Assembly (NCBI GenBank): GCA_964483635.1
Contig: CAZABS010000008.1
Location: 1-26,781 of the forward strand
DNA from: CAZABS01 sp964483635
GTDB lineage: Bacteria > Patescibacteriota > Minisyncoccia > Moranbacterales > UBA1568
Direction: 5' to 3'
DNA length: 26,781 bases
Program-made: the position numbers and the translations under genes
Notes under the pieces: model-generated
Told to the model about the DNA's origin: nothing
What the model saw: only the letters and a program-made list of their open reading frames with translations
Databases searched by the model: none
Shown: positions 7,236 through 15,435 of the stretch, piece by piece
How the letters are laid out: each line of letters opens with the position of its first letter
Numbering within the stretch: position 1 is the stretch's first letter

Positions 7236-7944
7236 TCTGATCCCCTCCTTTCTCGCCAAGCGCGGCATACATTTTTTTCGTTTCAATGCAATAAAGGAAA
7301 AGTGCTTCAGCGGCCAAGATCTGAAATGCCTCAATATCATCTGACCGATTCGCAACTTTTTCAAATATAAGAAATGTCGCCGTTTCAAAAGCATCTTCTG
7401 GTGAACGTACAATATATACTCCATGTTCTTCCCAGAAAAACTTTTTAGTTGCAAGTAAATGTTTTCCCTCCAAAACTTCTTTAGGAAAATCCCCACCGGT
7501 ATTCTGTCGAGCAAGCACACGTCCATCTGGAGTAGATACAAAAAGCAGCAAGAGTTTCCTCGAGTGAGTCAACAAGCGTACCGCATCAAACACCGGCCGG
7601 TAGAGTTCTTGCTTCTCTCGCGCAAAAACCCGAAGTGCTGAGGTGGGCAAGGCTAAAAGAGATTGGGTTACAATATCAAATCGCCGGTTCATCTGGCCGA
7701 TATACGAATAGGATTGTGAAAGATCTTTCCGAATCTGGTTTGTTTCCCGTTGCAGAAATATCTTTTCCTTCACCGTCCGAATAAGCGTTGATTCTTTCGC
7801 AAGATAGAGGAGGAGCCCAAGAATTCCAAAGCAAAAAATGACCACCGACTCAGCATTTTCTTCGCTCAAGAAGAATACCTCCCGACCGACCAATTCGGGA
7901 GTGAAGATCATCGCAACAAAGAGGAGAAGATAAATCCAGTACAT
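7219..7944 (-). CDS. small membrane-anchored protein, possible GAF-like domain
   Basis: A 241-residue protein I do not recognise by name. There are two hydrophobic segments at about 1-18 and 33-50, then a charged helical linker at about 51-85 that may be a coiled coil. A soluble domain at about 110-235 contains LLLLFVSTPDGRVLAR, an alternating strand pattern, and a long C-terminal helix (FQILAAEALFLYCIET). The order of strands and helices resembles a GAF or PAS-type sensor fold, but no diagnostic motif was found. It lies 8 bp after galU and overlaps the following GT4 gene by 17 bp, so it is in the polysaccharide operon. A membrane-tethered sensory or scaffolding role is conceivable but unproven. 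It ends in TGA. Confidence 0.75.
   Translation of the reverse strand: MYWIYLLLFVAMIFTPELVGREVFFLSEENAESVVIFCFGILGLLLYLAKESTLIRTVKEKIFLQRETNQIRKDLSQSYSYIGQMNRRFDIVTQSLLALPTSALRVFAREKQELYRPVFDAVRLLTHSRKLLLLFVSTPDGRVLARQNTGGDFPKEVLEGKHLLATKKFFWEEHGVYIVRSPEDAFETATFLIFEKVANRSDDIEAFQILAAEALFLYCIETKKMYAALGEKGGDQNAYRN
7244..7250 (-). promoter_or_regulatory. ribosome binding site fixing the GT4 start
   Basis: AAGGAGG on the minus strand, eight bases before the ATG at 7235. Because Shine-Dalgarno motifs are rare in this window, this one is decisive for choosing the 387-residue form over the longer open frame. It lies inside the 3' end of the upstream gene. Confidence 0.8.
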
Positions 7945-7952
7945 GAAAACAA

Positions 7953-8822
7953 TTAGAGATTCAGACCCCTGAGATGGTTTCGCAATTGTTCACCAATATC
8001 GGGTCGCTCAAGCGCATAGGTAAGAATAGCTAACATGTAGTTGAGTGGATCACCCGTTGTCATCCATTGTCCATCTTCAATTTTCTTTGCATAAAATTCA
8101 CCCCCCGCTTTAATATAATTCCGAATCGCATCTACAATCCAAAGTTCATTTCCTTTTCCGAGAGCCGTTTGTTTGAGAATATTAATAATGTCCTGATTCA
8201 AAATCATCCGACCAAAATCTGCCAGTTGAGAGGGAGCCTCTTCAATCTGGGGTTTCTCAATAATATCCTTGACTCGTAATGTCTCTCCATCCACATCTAC
8301 GATGCCGTACTTTGAGACTTCTTCTTTTGGCACTTCCTGTACCCCAATCATCGGTTTGCCGTGCTCAGTATATGCATCCACCATTTGTTTTGTAAAAGAT
8401 ACTCGGGATTTTACAAGATCGTCGCCGAAGCAATACACGAAGGGCTCATCATCAACCAGGCTTGCTGCAGAAAGAACAGGTGTCCCGTTTCCATAAGGAC
8501 CCTTCTGACGTACATGTACAAAATTGGCCATTTCGGCCAAAGCGTGAATTTGTTCATACCGATCCATCTTTCCATTGCGTTTCAAATCATCCTCAAGCGC
8601 CACAGAGAAGTCAAAATGGTCTTCAAGCGGCTTCTTGTCCCAGCGTGTTACAAAGATAATATCCTCAATACCGGCAGTTACCAGTTCTTCTACTACGAGT
8701 TGAATAATGGGTTTATCAACAATAGGGAGCATCTCTTTCGGCATGGATTTTGTTGCAGGAAGCAGTCTCGTTCCTGACCCAGCTACAGCGATTATGGCTT
8801 TTTTTATCTTCTGGTGTTCCAT
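7953..8822 (-). CDS. galU: UTP--glucose-1-phosphate uridylyltransferase
   Basis: A 289-residue nucleotidyltransferase of the GalU family, near the usual length of about 290-300. Seen: the nucleotide-binding opening AVAGSGTRLLPATKSMPKEMLPIVDKP at residues 12-38, with the catalytic lysine in PKEML, and EEALVTAGIEDI-like context after it. Downstream are FVYCFGDD and IVDVDGE and IIEKP, all typical of GalU rather than RmlA. The enzyme joins UTP and glucose-1-phosphate to give UDP-glucose, the donor or precursor for glycans, in the cytoplasm. It lies 25 bp after the rmlA-like gene and 8 bp before the membrane-protein gene, in a nucleotide-sugar cluster. No Shine-Dalgarno is visible; AATAAT lies seven bases before the ATG, but without a -35 match. 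Confidence 0.94.
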   Translation of the reverse strand: MEHQKIKKAIIAVAGSGTRLLPATKSMPKEMLPIVDKPIIQLVVEELVTAGIEDIIFVTRWDKKPLEDHFDFSVALEDDLKRNGKMDRYEQIHALAEMANFVHVRQKGPYGNGTPVLSAASLVDDEPFVYCFGDDLVKSRVSFTKQMVDAYTEHGKPMIGVQEVPKEEVSKYGIVDVDGETLRVKDIIEKPQIEEAPSQLADFGRMILNQDIINILKQTALGKGNELWIVDAIRNYIKAGGEFYAKKIEDGQWMTTGDPLNYMLAILTYALERPDIGEQLRNHLRGLNL

Positions 8823-8847
8823 ACGAATGATTATTAGATATTGAAGA

Positions 8848-9639
8848 TTATTTCAGAGATACGAGACGTTTGAATTCTTGATTAAACTCGAGTGTTGCTG
8901 CTTTGAGAAGTGGATGGAAGGCCTCAGAAAGACGTTTTTCTTTAGCGAAATTGCTGGCAGCAAGGAGAGCATCGTGGGTTCCAGCATCGAACCACGCTCC
9001 TTCGATTTTCCGCACATCAAGTCTCCCACGAGCGAGATAATCGCGGTGCATATCCACAATTTCGAACTCGTGACGTGTTGACGGAGCAAGCCCACGAGCA
9101 ACCGTAGCTGCTTCTCCATCATAAATATAGATTCCTGGAATCGCATACTGACTTTTGGGTATTGGTGGTTTTTCTTCAAGAGAAAGTACGCGGTTATTAT
9201 CATCAAACTCCACCACCCCAAAACGCTCAGGATCGTTCACCGCTTTCGCAAAAATCCGACCGCCAGAAGTGAAGCTTTCTATAGCCTCCGTAAAATCGTC
9301 TTCAAAAATATTATCACCGAGTATAAGCGTTCCTGGCTCCCCATCAAGGAAATCTTCCCCCAAAAGAAAGGCATCGGGCAAGCCCCGTGGCTCAGACTGA
9401 ACCATAAAGGTGAGATTAATCCCTTGTGCTCTGAGGAGTGATCCAAGCAGATTCAGATAACTCCCCGAATATTGCGGCGCTACGATGATAAGAATATCTT
9501 TAATCCCTGCAGTAATCAGTGTATTGAGCGCATAGAAAATCATTGGACGATCATACACCGGTAACAGCTGCTTCGAAATAACCGAGGTAAGCGGCAGAAG
9601 TCGTGTTCCTGTTCCGCCAGCAAGAATAATCCCCTTCAT
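8848..9639 (-). CDS. glucose-1-phosphate thymidylyltransferase-like nucleotidyltransferase (RmlA family)
   Basis: A 263-residue sugar-nucleotidyltransferase. The opening MKGIILAGGTGTRLLPLT followed by SKQLLPVYDRPMIFYALNTL is the RmlA/RfbA signature (GGxGTRLxPLT, SKQLLPxYDKPMI). Later motifs are LILGDNIF, FGVVEFD, LEEKP and GAWFDAGTHDALL, where the last matches the RmlA TWLDTGTHxSLL region. Family members couple dTTP or a related NTP with glucose-1-phosphate. It is about 30 residues shorter than enterobacterial RmlA, so it belongs to the shorter type. No rmlB, rmlC or rmlD is present in the window, so dTDP-rhamnose synthesis cannot be concluded and the true product may differ. Its start is two bases after the glyA stop, implying cotranscription. 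Confidence 0.88.
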   Translation of the reverse strand: MKGIILAGGTGTRLLPLTSVISKQLLPVYDRPMIFYALNTLITAGIKDILIIVAPQYSGSYLNLLGSLLRAQGINLTFMVQSEPRGLPDAFLLGEDFLDGEPGTLILGDNIFEDDFTEAIESFTSGGRIFAKAVNDPERFGVVEFDDNNRVLSLEEKPPIPKSQYAIPGIYIYDGEAATVARGLAPSTRHEFEIVDMHRDYLARGRLDVRKIEGAWFDAGTHDALLAASNFAKEKRLSEAFHPLLKAATLEFNQEFKRLVSLK

Positions 9640-9641
9640 AG

Positions 9642-10886
9642 TTACTTTTTGTACACTGGAAATTTTTTGCAGAGCTGTCGTACCACCTTTCCCACGGCTG
9701 CAATCACGTCCTTATTGCCCTTCGATTGAAGAACCGTATCAATACAGTCAACGATAAGGCGGGTCTCACGCTCTTTCATACCGCGAGTGGTAATGGCTGG
9801 CACTCCAATGCGCACCCCGGAAGGGTCAAGTGGCCCACGTGGATCATCCGGTATGACGTTTTTATTAAGCGTGATGCGCGCCGCATCGAGCCATTCTTCG
9901 GCCTCCTTCCCAGAAATTCCGTAGCTCTTCACTACGTCGAGGACGATCATGTGATTTTCTGTTTTCCCAAATGCAAGGCTTGCTCCTCGCTGTTTGAATT
10001 CCTGTTCAAGTACTTTCGCATTCAGAAGCACTTGTTTGGCGTACGTTTTAAATGAAGGTTCGAGAGCCTCTCCAAAGGCTACCGCCTTAGCCGCGATCAC
10101 GTGCATATGAGGACCTCCCTGTGTTCCAGGAAAAATCGCTTTATCAATCGCTTTCGCAAATTCTTTGTGACAGAGGATAAGTCCACCACGTGGTCCACGC
10201 AGCGTTTTATGTGTTGTTGCTGTTACCACATCAAAATGTGAGACTGGATTTGGCAGAGCTCGTCCCGCTACGAGTCCAGCAATGTGAGCCATATCCATCA
10301 TCGACAATGCCCCCACCTTCTTGGCAATAGCCGTAAACTTCTTGTAATCGATCTGGCGCGTATAAGATGAGAACCCAGCAAGCATGAGTTTCGGCTTTTC
10401 CTTTTTTGCCAATGCCTCAAGTTTTGCATAGTCAATCGTCCCATCAATCTCTGTCTTATAGCGCACGAAGCGATACACCTTGGCGGGAAGAGTAACCGGA
10501 TGACCATGAGTAAGATGCCCCCCGTGAGAAAGATCCATCCCGAGAACGGTATCTCCGGGCTCAAGAAGTGCGGCATACACCGCGAAGTTTGCTTGAGCCC
10601 CTGAATGTGGTTGAACATTCGCATGTTCAGCTCCAAACAACTTTTTCGCCCTTTCAATAGCAAGAGCCTCTACTACATCGGTAAATTCCTGGCCACCATA
10701 GTAACGTTTCCCGGGATACCCTTCTGAATACTTGTTGGTAAAGACGGAACCGAGCGCCTCGAGTACCGCGGGTGAGACATAGTTTTCGGACGCGATGAGC
10801 TCTAACCCCTCTTCTTCTCTCTTCGTCTCTCCCAAAAGAGCTCCCCATACCCGTTTATCCTGCATTTTCAGTTTCTTGGTATACAT
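9642..10886 (-). CDS. glyA: serine hydroxymethyltransferase
   Basis: A PLP-dependent enzyme converting serine and tetrahydrofolate to glycine and methylenetetrahydrofolate in the cytoplasm. Seen: LELIASENYVSPAVLEALGS, NKYSEGYPGKRYYGG, the SGAQAN and DLSHGGHLTHG cofactor-site segments, and THKTLRGPRGG with the Schiff-base lysine at residue 227 of this start (close to Lys229 of the E. coli enzyme). The 414-residue form from ATG 10886 matches family N-termini. An in-frame ATG at 10934 would add 16 unusual residues, but it lies just after a predicted promoter and could be a leaderless start, so the start is uncertain. Two bases separate its stop from the rmlA-like gene, an odd pairing of one-carbon metabolism with sugar activation. 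Confidence 0.95.
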   Translation of the reverse strand: MYTKKLKMQDKRVWGALLGETKREEEGLELIASENYVSPAVLEALGSVFTNKYSEGYPGKRYYGGQEFTDVVEALAIERAKKLFGAEHANVQPHSGAQANFAVYAALLEPGDTVLGMDLSHGGHLTHGHPVTLPAKVYRFVRYKTEIDGTIDYAKLEALAKKEKPKLMLAGFSSYTRQIDYKKFTAIAKKVGALSMMDMAHIAGLVAGRALPNPVSHFDVVTATTHKTLRGPRGGLILCHKEFAKAIDKAIFPGTQGGPHMHVIAAKAVAFGEALEPSFKTYAKQVLLNAKVLEQEFKQRGASLAFGKTENHMIVLDVVKSYGISGKEAEEWLDAARITLNKNVIPDDPRGPLDPSGVRIGVPAITTRGMKERETRLIVDCIDTVLQSKGNKDVIAAVGKVVRQLCKKFPVYKK

Positions 10887-10942
10887 ACGTGCATCAATTA
10901 CGAATCCAAACCCTTGGCGGCAGAAGACCGTCATGTAGACTC

Positions 10943-10971
10943 ATTTTAGCACCTTCCTTCCTTCCCTTCAA
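10943..10971 (-). promoter_or_regulatory. predicted promoter of glyA with extended -10
   Basis: On the minus strand: TTGAAG at 10966-10971, a 17-base spacer, and TAAAAT at 10943-10948 preceded by TGC, an extended -10. The spacer contains a short GGAA tandem repeat. The predicted start of transcription is within two or three bases of the ATG at 10934. Confidence 0.5.
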
Positions 10972-10990
10972 AATGGCATATATAAGCCAT
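10969..10990 (-). terminator. possible weak terminator after the matrixin gene
   Basis: ATGGC and GCCAT form a five-pair stem around an eight-base AT loop, with TTTT following on the minus strand. It is short in both stem and tail and partly overlaps the -35 box of the glyA promoter, so it may not function. Confidence 0.25.
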
Positions 10991-11003
10991 AAAAGTACGT
11001 GCC

Positions 11004-11951
11004 TTATGGGAGCGCACACGCCGTTTTGAGAGCGACCATATCCTCATTTGAAAGCATCAAAACATCTGATTGCTCAGCCATGAAATGATACATGAGTGAG
11101 GTCGGGTTCGCGACGTGGTCTATTCCAAGAGCATGACCAAGTTCATGCGCCAAGACCAAGATAAGCTGAGCATGATCTTCGAACTGAAATATATCAATTG
11201 ATTTCCCTGTATAGAGCCCTTCCTGAAATTCCTCCGGTTCACCATACACTTCTTTGTATTCGAGAACTTCAGCATTATACCCTTCAATGAGTTTCGTTTC
11301 GACGCGACTAGTCGAAGTAAGACCGCGCGCAAACTCATTGAGCTCTTCTCGTTTACTTTCAAGCCGAGCGTATGCCTTCTTGAGTGAGGTTTTTTCTTTC
11401 ATAAGATCTTTGTACTCGTCTTCTGGCGCACCACCCCGGTCATTCCAATACTCTACCTCACGATTATATTTCTCTTGGTCAGATTGAAATTGTCCCAATA
11501 ATTTCTCATATTCCTTTTTTGTTGCTGCATATCGAGCAGAGAGTGATAGCTGTTTCTCGCTTAAAACAATCTGAGATGCCTGTACCTTGGAAAGTGAATC
11601 GGACAGCGCTTTCAATCGATCCGTTTCTGCTTGCCGTTCATCATAGATCAAATTGATTTTGAGAGTTGCTTTTGGATCTGTTGCAAAAAGCGTACGGCCG
11701 CTCGCCTGATCCCAAGCATGAGCTGCTTCGGCAATTGCTATTTGAAAATCTGCTTCACTTATTCCGAAACGAGTGTCAAAACTGCCAATTGCATAAGGTA
11801 TTGGTTCACGACACGGTTTTGGAATAAATGAATCGATGAGCGGAATTTGACCAACGACCTCTCTAAATCTGATGGGATCTTCTCGCAAGATAAAAACTAT
11901 CCCACCCAGAAGACTAGTAAGCAAGAGAAATTCGAGTGACATTTTCAACAT
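11004..11951 (-). CDS. matrixin-type zinc metalloprotease with coiled-coil insertion, membrane-anchored
   Basis: A 315-residue protein with one N-terminal hydrophobic segment (about 5-22), a signal anchor or signal peptide. The region at 47-107 resembles the start of a matrixin domain (PIPYAIGSFD, then AHAWDQASG and LKINLIYDE). A charged helical stretch of about 125 residues (108-235) with coiled-coil character then interrupts the fold. The catalytic helix follows: HELGHALGIDH, with zinc ligands His269, His273 and His279, catalytic Glu270, and a Met-turn in SLMY (Met287). It probably acts outside the membrane. A GGGAGG motif lies only two bases before ATG 11951 but five before the in-frame TTG at 11948, so the start may be three bases further in. 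The gene stands alone between two possible promoters. Its substrate is unknown. Confidence 0.87.
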   Translation of the reverse strand: MLKMSLEFLLLTSLLGGIVFILREDPIRFREVVGQIPLIDSFIPKPCREPIPYAIGSFDTRFGISEADFQIAIAEAAHAWDQASGRTLFATDPKATLKINLIYDERQAETDRLKALSDSLSKVQASQIVLSEKQLSLSARYAATKKEYEKLLGQFQSDQEKYNREVEYWNDRGGAPEDEYKDLMKEKTSLKKAYARLESKREELNEFARGLTSTSRVETKLIEGYNAEVLEYKEVYGEPEEFQEGLYTGKSIDIFQFEDHAQLILVLAHELGHALGIDHVANPTSLMYHFMAEQSDVLMLSNEDMVALKTACALP

Positions 11952-11960
11952 AGCCTCCCT

Positions 11961-11969
11961 ATTCTAGCA
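11961..11969 (-). promoter_or_regulatory. extended -10 element of the matrixin gene
   Basis: TGCTAGAAT on the minus strand, ending nine bases before ATG 11951. There is no good -35 at 16-18 bases, as is allowed for extended -10 promoters. If used, the RNA would start three bases before the ATG and cut into the GGGAGG motif, so either this element or that Shine-Dalgarno is the real signal. Confidence 0.38.
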
Positions 11970-12026
11970 TCCCCCTTTCAGAGAGTCTTTGAATGACAAA
12001 ACTGCGTACACACCAATCATGCAAAA

Positions 12027-13001
12027 TTAAACGTTGAAGTATTCCTTATACCACTCAACGAAATTCTTAATACCGACATCAATCCGCGTCGTTGGTTTCC
12101 ATCCAAGTTTTCGGAGTTTTTTAATATCAGCAACGGTCGAAGGCACATCTCCCGGTTGTATCGGCATGAGTTTTTTCTTGGCGACTTTGCCAATATTTTT
12201 TTCGATTACCTGGATAAAACGAGTAAGCTTCTCTTCCCTGTCTCCCCCGATATTCATAACTGCACAGGTGAGATCAGCATCAAGTACAGTAAGAATCCCT
12301 GAAACAATATCATCAACGTAGGTAAAGTTTCTGGTCATATTGCCAAAATTGTAAACTTTGATTGTCTCATCAGCCAGAATCGCCCGAGTAAAATCAAAAA
12401 GTGCCATATCTGGTCGCCCCCATGGTCCATACACCGTGAAGAAACGGAGCCCCGTCGTTGGAAGTCCATGAATATGACTATACACATGAGCGAGCAGTTC
12501 GGTTGCTTTTTTGGTCGCAGCATAGGGAGAAATCGGCGTATCCACTGGATCAGATTCAGAAAATGGCAACTTCTTGTTATTCCCATAGACCGATGAGGAT
12601 GAGGCATAGAGAAAATTCTTGATATCATACTTCACCGCAAGATCAAGAAGATGAGTTGTCCCCATGACGTTCACTTCAGCATAGAGCGCTGGATTTTTGA
12701 GACTATTTCGTACTCCCGCCATTGCCGCGAGGTGCACTACTTTGTCTGGGCGTTCACGCTTGAAAACACGTTCAAGAAATACGACGTCTCGGATATCTCC
12801 TCGATACAACTGAAACTTCCCCTTGTAGTCTTTGAGAAATTTTTTTATCCGAGCCTCTTTGAGACGTGGGTCATAATAATCATTGAAGTTATCAATAAGT
12901 ACCGGTGTATCCCCACGATCCATCAGCGCTTTGGCCGTCGCGCTCCCGATAAATCCCGCACCACCCGTGATGAGCACTTTCAATCCTCGTTGTTTGGTCA
13001 T
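12027..13001 (-). CDS. NAD-dependent epimerase, UDP-glucuronate 4-epimerase-like
   Basis: A 324-residue extended short-chain dehydrogenase. Seen: the Rossmann motif GGAGFIG at 13-19, DNFNDYYDPRLKEAR just after it, SSSSVYG at 134-140, the catalytic pair Tyr160 and Lys164 in YAATK, and RFFTVYGPWGRPDMA at 186-200. The last signature and the DYYDPRLK segment are typical of UDP-glucuronate 4-epimerases (CapI/LpsL group), which make UDP-galacturonate in the cytoplasm. UDP-glucose 6-dehydrogenase, needed to supply the substrate from the GalU product, is not in the window. The ATG overlaps the stop of the upstream glycosyltransferase by four bases (ATGA), so the two are translationally coupled. A perfect TATAAT at 13011-13016 lies nine bases before the ATG but has no -35 partner. 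Confidence 0.9.
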   Translation of the reverse strand: MTKQRGLKVLITGGAGFIGSATAKALMDRGDTPVLIDNFNDYYDPRLKEARIKKFLKDYKGKFQLYRGDIRDVVFLERVFKRERPDKVVHLAAMAGVRNSLKNPALYAEVNVMGTTHLLDLAVKYDIKNFLYASSSSVYGNNKKLPFSESDPVDTPISPYAATKKATELLAHVYSHIHGLPTTGLRFFTVYGPWGRPDMALFDFTRAILADETIKVYNFGNMTRNFTYVDDIVSGILTVLDADLTCAVMNIGGDREEKLTRFIQVIEKNIGKVAKKKLMPIQPGDVPSTVADIKKLRKLGWKPTTRIDVGIKNFVEWYKEYFNV

Positions 13002-14188
13002 ACCCGTGACATTATATGATTACGGAGATAATGGTAATACAGATCATTAGTAGCACGTACCGTCGTATAATTCGCGAGAGCTTTCTCATGCGCCGCTTCA
13101 CCCATATCTGCTCGGTAGGTAGCATCCGTAATAAGACGTTCCAACTTGGTTAACCATTCATCCTCATTTGCAGCTACCATTCCATCGACGGTATCAAGAA
13201 TAGCACGTTTAAATGTGTCCGTAGCCGCTGCAACGGTTGGTACACCCACAATTCCCGCCTCAAAAAATTTGAGTTCTGACTTGGATTCACAGAACGGATT
13301 ACCAATTTCTAGCGGTGCGAGATTAATATCGGTACGAGCGATAATATCAAAAAGTTTCTCACGAGGAACAAACGAAACGCGCTCAATCTGATCCTGATAA
13401 GCATCCAAAGCACCTTCTTCGATATCAAGTGGTCCAACTAAAAGCAGCCGAGTCTCAGGATGCGCCTCCAAAATCTTTGCCAACGGTTCAGTAATAGTTG
13501 CAAAATCTTTATTATGACTCGGTGTTCCAGAAAAATATGCCAAGCGTACGAAACCGTCTCGTGCGCGCTTCTTACATGCACCATACGCAGCATTTGCCCA
13601 GGCAACATCTTGTCTCGAAAGTCGATTCGGAACAATGAAGACGGTTTTCCCACGTTCTCGGAGTCTCTCCGCAAGAAATTCGGTAGTAGTCGTCGCCACA
13701 GCAACATACGGATCCGTCACGATTTCCCCCCCAAGTCCATTTGAATAGAGTTGTTTTTCGAGTCCGTTCATGTGCTGGTAATAATCCATGAGAACGAGAT
13801 ATTTCGGATCATAGACAAGATCATCTGTCTCAAACACTATGGTTTTTCCATTTTTTTTGAGTACGTCAATAAGCGACTGGATGGCACGTGTAAACACCGT
13901 CCTATGGAATATAAACACCGAAAACTCTTCTGCATAGGATTTGAGAAATGGATTGTCTTGCACCGTCACCGACGCACGAAAGCCATGGAGATTAAGCTCT
14001 TCGACAACGTGTTCCGTGCGGTAGCGCGCGCTGTCCCCAACGCCATTCGTGATGAAGAGAATGTCCCCTGGTTTCACACGCCGAAACATTCGTAGGAACG
14101 CTTCCCACACCCTCAGGCTTCCACGAAAAAAACCGTCGCGTCGGAGGACACTCCATGCCTTACCAATTTTGATGAGAACGAGTTTCAT
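12998..14188 (-). CDS. GT4-like glycosyltransferase
   Basis: A 396-residue protein with a GT-B layout. The N-terminal domain has FITNGVGDSARYRTEHVVEEL, an opening seen in GT4-type enzymes that act on lipid or glycan acceptors, then VFETDDLVYDP. The C-terminal donor domain has LAYFSGTPSHNKDF, LLLVGP and PLEIGNPFCESKSELKFFEAG, where acidic and lysine residues take the place of the classical E-x7-E. The first 35 residues are basic and amphipathic, compatible with peripheral membrane binding. It lies 8 bp after the GT412 gene and overlaps the epimerase start by four bases. Substrates cannot be read from sequence; context suggests an extracellular polysaccharide or cell-wall glycan. Confidence 0.85.
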   Translation of the reverse strand: MKLVLIKIGKAWSVLRRDGFFRGSLRVWEAFLRMFRRVKPGDILFITNGVGDSARYRTEHVVEELNLHGFRASVTVQDNPFLKSYAEEFSVFIFHRTVFTRAIQSLIDVLKKNGKTIVFETDDLVYDPKYLVLMDYYQHMNGLEKQLYSNGLGGEIVTDPYVAVATTTTEFLAERLRERGKTVFIVPNRLSRQDVAWANAAYGACKKRARDGFVRLAYFSGTPSHNKDFATITEPLAKILEAHPETRLLLVGPLDIEEGALDAYQDQIERVSFVPREKLFDIIARTDINLAPLEIGNPFCESKSELKFFEAGIVGVPTVAAATDTFKRAILDTVDGMVAANEDEWLTKLERLITDATYRADMGEAAHEKALANYTTVRATNDLYYHYLRNHIMSRV

Positions 14189-14196
14189 ATGATTGT

Positions 14197-15435
14197 TTAT
14201 ATTCCGTTTCCAGGTTTCTGACGAGCATCATCCTCTTCTGGAGCTACCTCAGCGTAGATCTCTTCTAATTTTGAAGCACTTGTATCCCAACTGAATTTCT
14301 CTGCAGCACGCTTCTGATTTGCAGCTCCTTTTCGTTTGCGAAGTTCTCCATCTCGCAATAATCGGAGTGTGGCATCAGCGAGTCCTTTACCCGATACCTC
14401 ATGTGCATATTCCCCTCCCTCCGCCAAATATTCACGATTGTTTGGAGTATCAAAACACACCACCGGTAGTCCCGCTCCCATATATTGGAGCATCTTGCCG
14501 CTCGCCTGTCCGACACCAGTTTCCTTGGGGTCAATCCCAACGTCGCTCATATGGAGGATCTCGGGGAGTAAGAAATATGACAGAGGCGTTATCACTTGCA
14601 CTCGTGAAAGCCATGGTTTGTTCTGAAAAAAATCTTGCACTTCATTCCAAGGAAAACCGGCGATGACGACATACACTTCAGGATGTCCAGCCAAAATCAG
14701 CGGGATAGCAGAGAGAAAATGTCGGATGCCCTTATTTTGAATGAGGGCACCGGTATAGGTTACCACGAGGGCGCCACTCGGAATATCATAGCGCTTTCGA
14801 ATCGCTTCGCGTGGAGCAAGACTCGCGTAGCTCGTTGCATCTACTCCATCGAGTATCGTTACGGGACTACTCCGCTTGCGGATTGCTGAAATTTCTTCCG
14901 TATTTGCCCATGAACTCGTGATCGCTTGGTCGCCAAGATTATCAATTAACCTCTCAATCCACTGAAATATTTTCTTGAGTCCAGATTTTCGTAGATACGC
15001 GTGTGAAACCATTTCCTTAGTTAAACTCCCGTGCAGATCGCCAACGAGTTTCATCCCCCGCCAAAAAAGAACTTTCTGAACCACCCATCCGATAAGTACT
15101 CCCTCATGTAAGTGACCATGCAAAATATCCGGACGAGTCGTTCGTGCCAAGAAAAACACCTTTCGAATAAGCATGAGGTCAAGAATGATTTTTTGCCAAT
15201 CAGGACCAGCTTCAAGCTTCTTGTACCAAAAAAGTAGCCGAAGAATCCGTCGTACCTCAACAAGCTGCGCGAGCGACTTCGGGAGATCTTGCCCGATATG
15301 ATAGGTCGCGATCGAGACATGGTGTCCGCGACGGGCTAATGCCAAAGCCTCTTCGAGAATACGAATGTGTGTCCCGCGATCAGAGAAGAACGGGGTGGGA
15401 GCAATCATGAGCACCTTCTTGGGAGAAACATTCAT
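14197..15435 (-). CDS. GT4-family glycosyltransferase
   Basis: A 412-residue GT-B glycosyltransferase. The start VLMIAPTPFFSDRGTHIRILEEALALARRGH is the common GT4 N-terminus, with the acceptor-side glycine replaced by the GTH loop. DILHGHLHEG and LVGDLHGSLTKEM follow. The donor-binding half has VVTYTGALIQNKGIRHFLSAIP and GVGQASGKMLQYMGAGLPVVCFDT, in which SGKMLQYMGAGLPVV occupies the E-x7-E region. The ATG overlaps the stop of the ClpC-like gene by four bases (ATGA), tying the ATPase to this glycan operon. The C-terminal 20 residues are charged. The acceptor and sugar are unknown. Confidence 0.9.
   Translation of the reverse strand: MNVSPKKVLMIAPTPFFSDRGTHIRILEEALALARRGHHVSIATYHIGQDLPKSLAQLVEVRRILRLLFWYKKLEAGPDWQKIILDLMLIRKVFFLARTTRPDILHGHLHEGVLIGWVVQKVLFWRGMKLVGDLHGSLTKEMVSHAYLRKSGLKKIFQWIERLIDNLGDQAITSSWANTEEISAIRKRSSPVTILDGVDATSYASLAPREAIRKRYDIPSGALVVTYTGALIQNKGIRHFLSAIPLILAGHPEVYVVIAGFPWNEVQDFFQNKPWLSRVQVITPLSYFLLPEILHMSDVGIDPKETGVGQASGKMLQYMGAGLPVVCFDTPNNREYLAEGGEYAHEVSGKGLADATLRLLRDGELRKRKGAANQKRAAEKFSWDTSASKLEEIYAEVAPEEDDARQKPGNGI

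Noticed and set aside
7236..7541. 102-codon N-terminal extension of the GT4 gene
   Set aside because: It lies wholly within the upstream gene in another frame; the ATG at 7235 has an excellent ribosome binding site and starts the conserved domain.
12034..12321. Plus-strand open frames of 60-130 codons opposite the large genes
   Set aside because: They are antisense shadows of well-supported proteins; none has start signals or family motifs.
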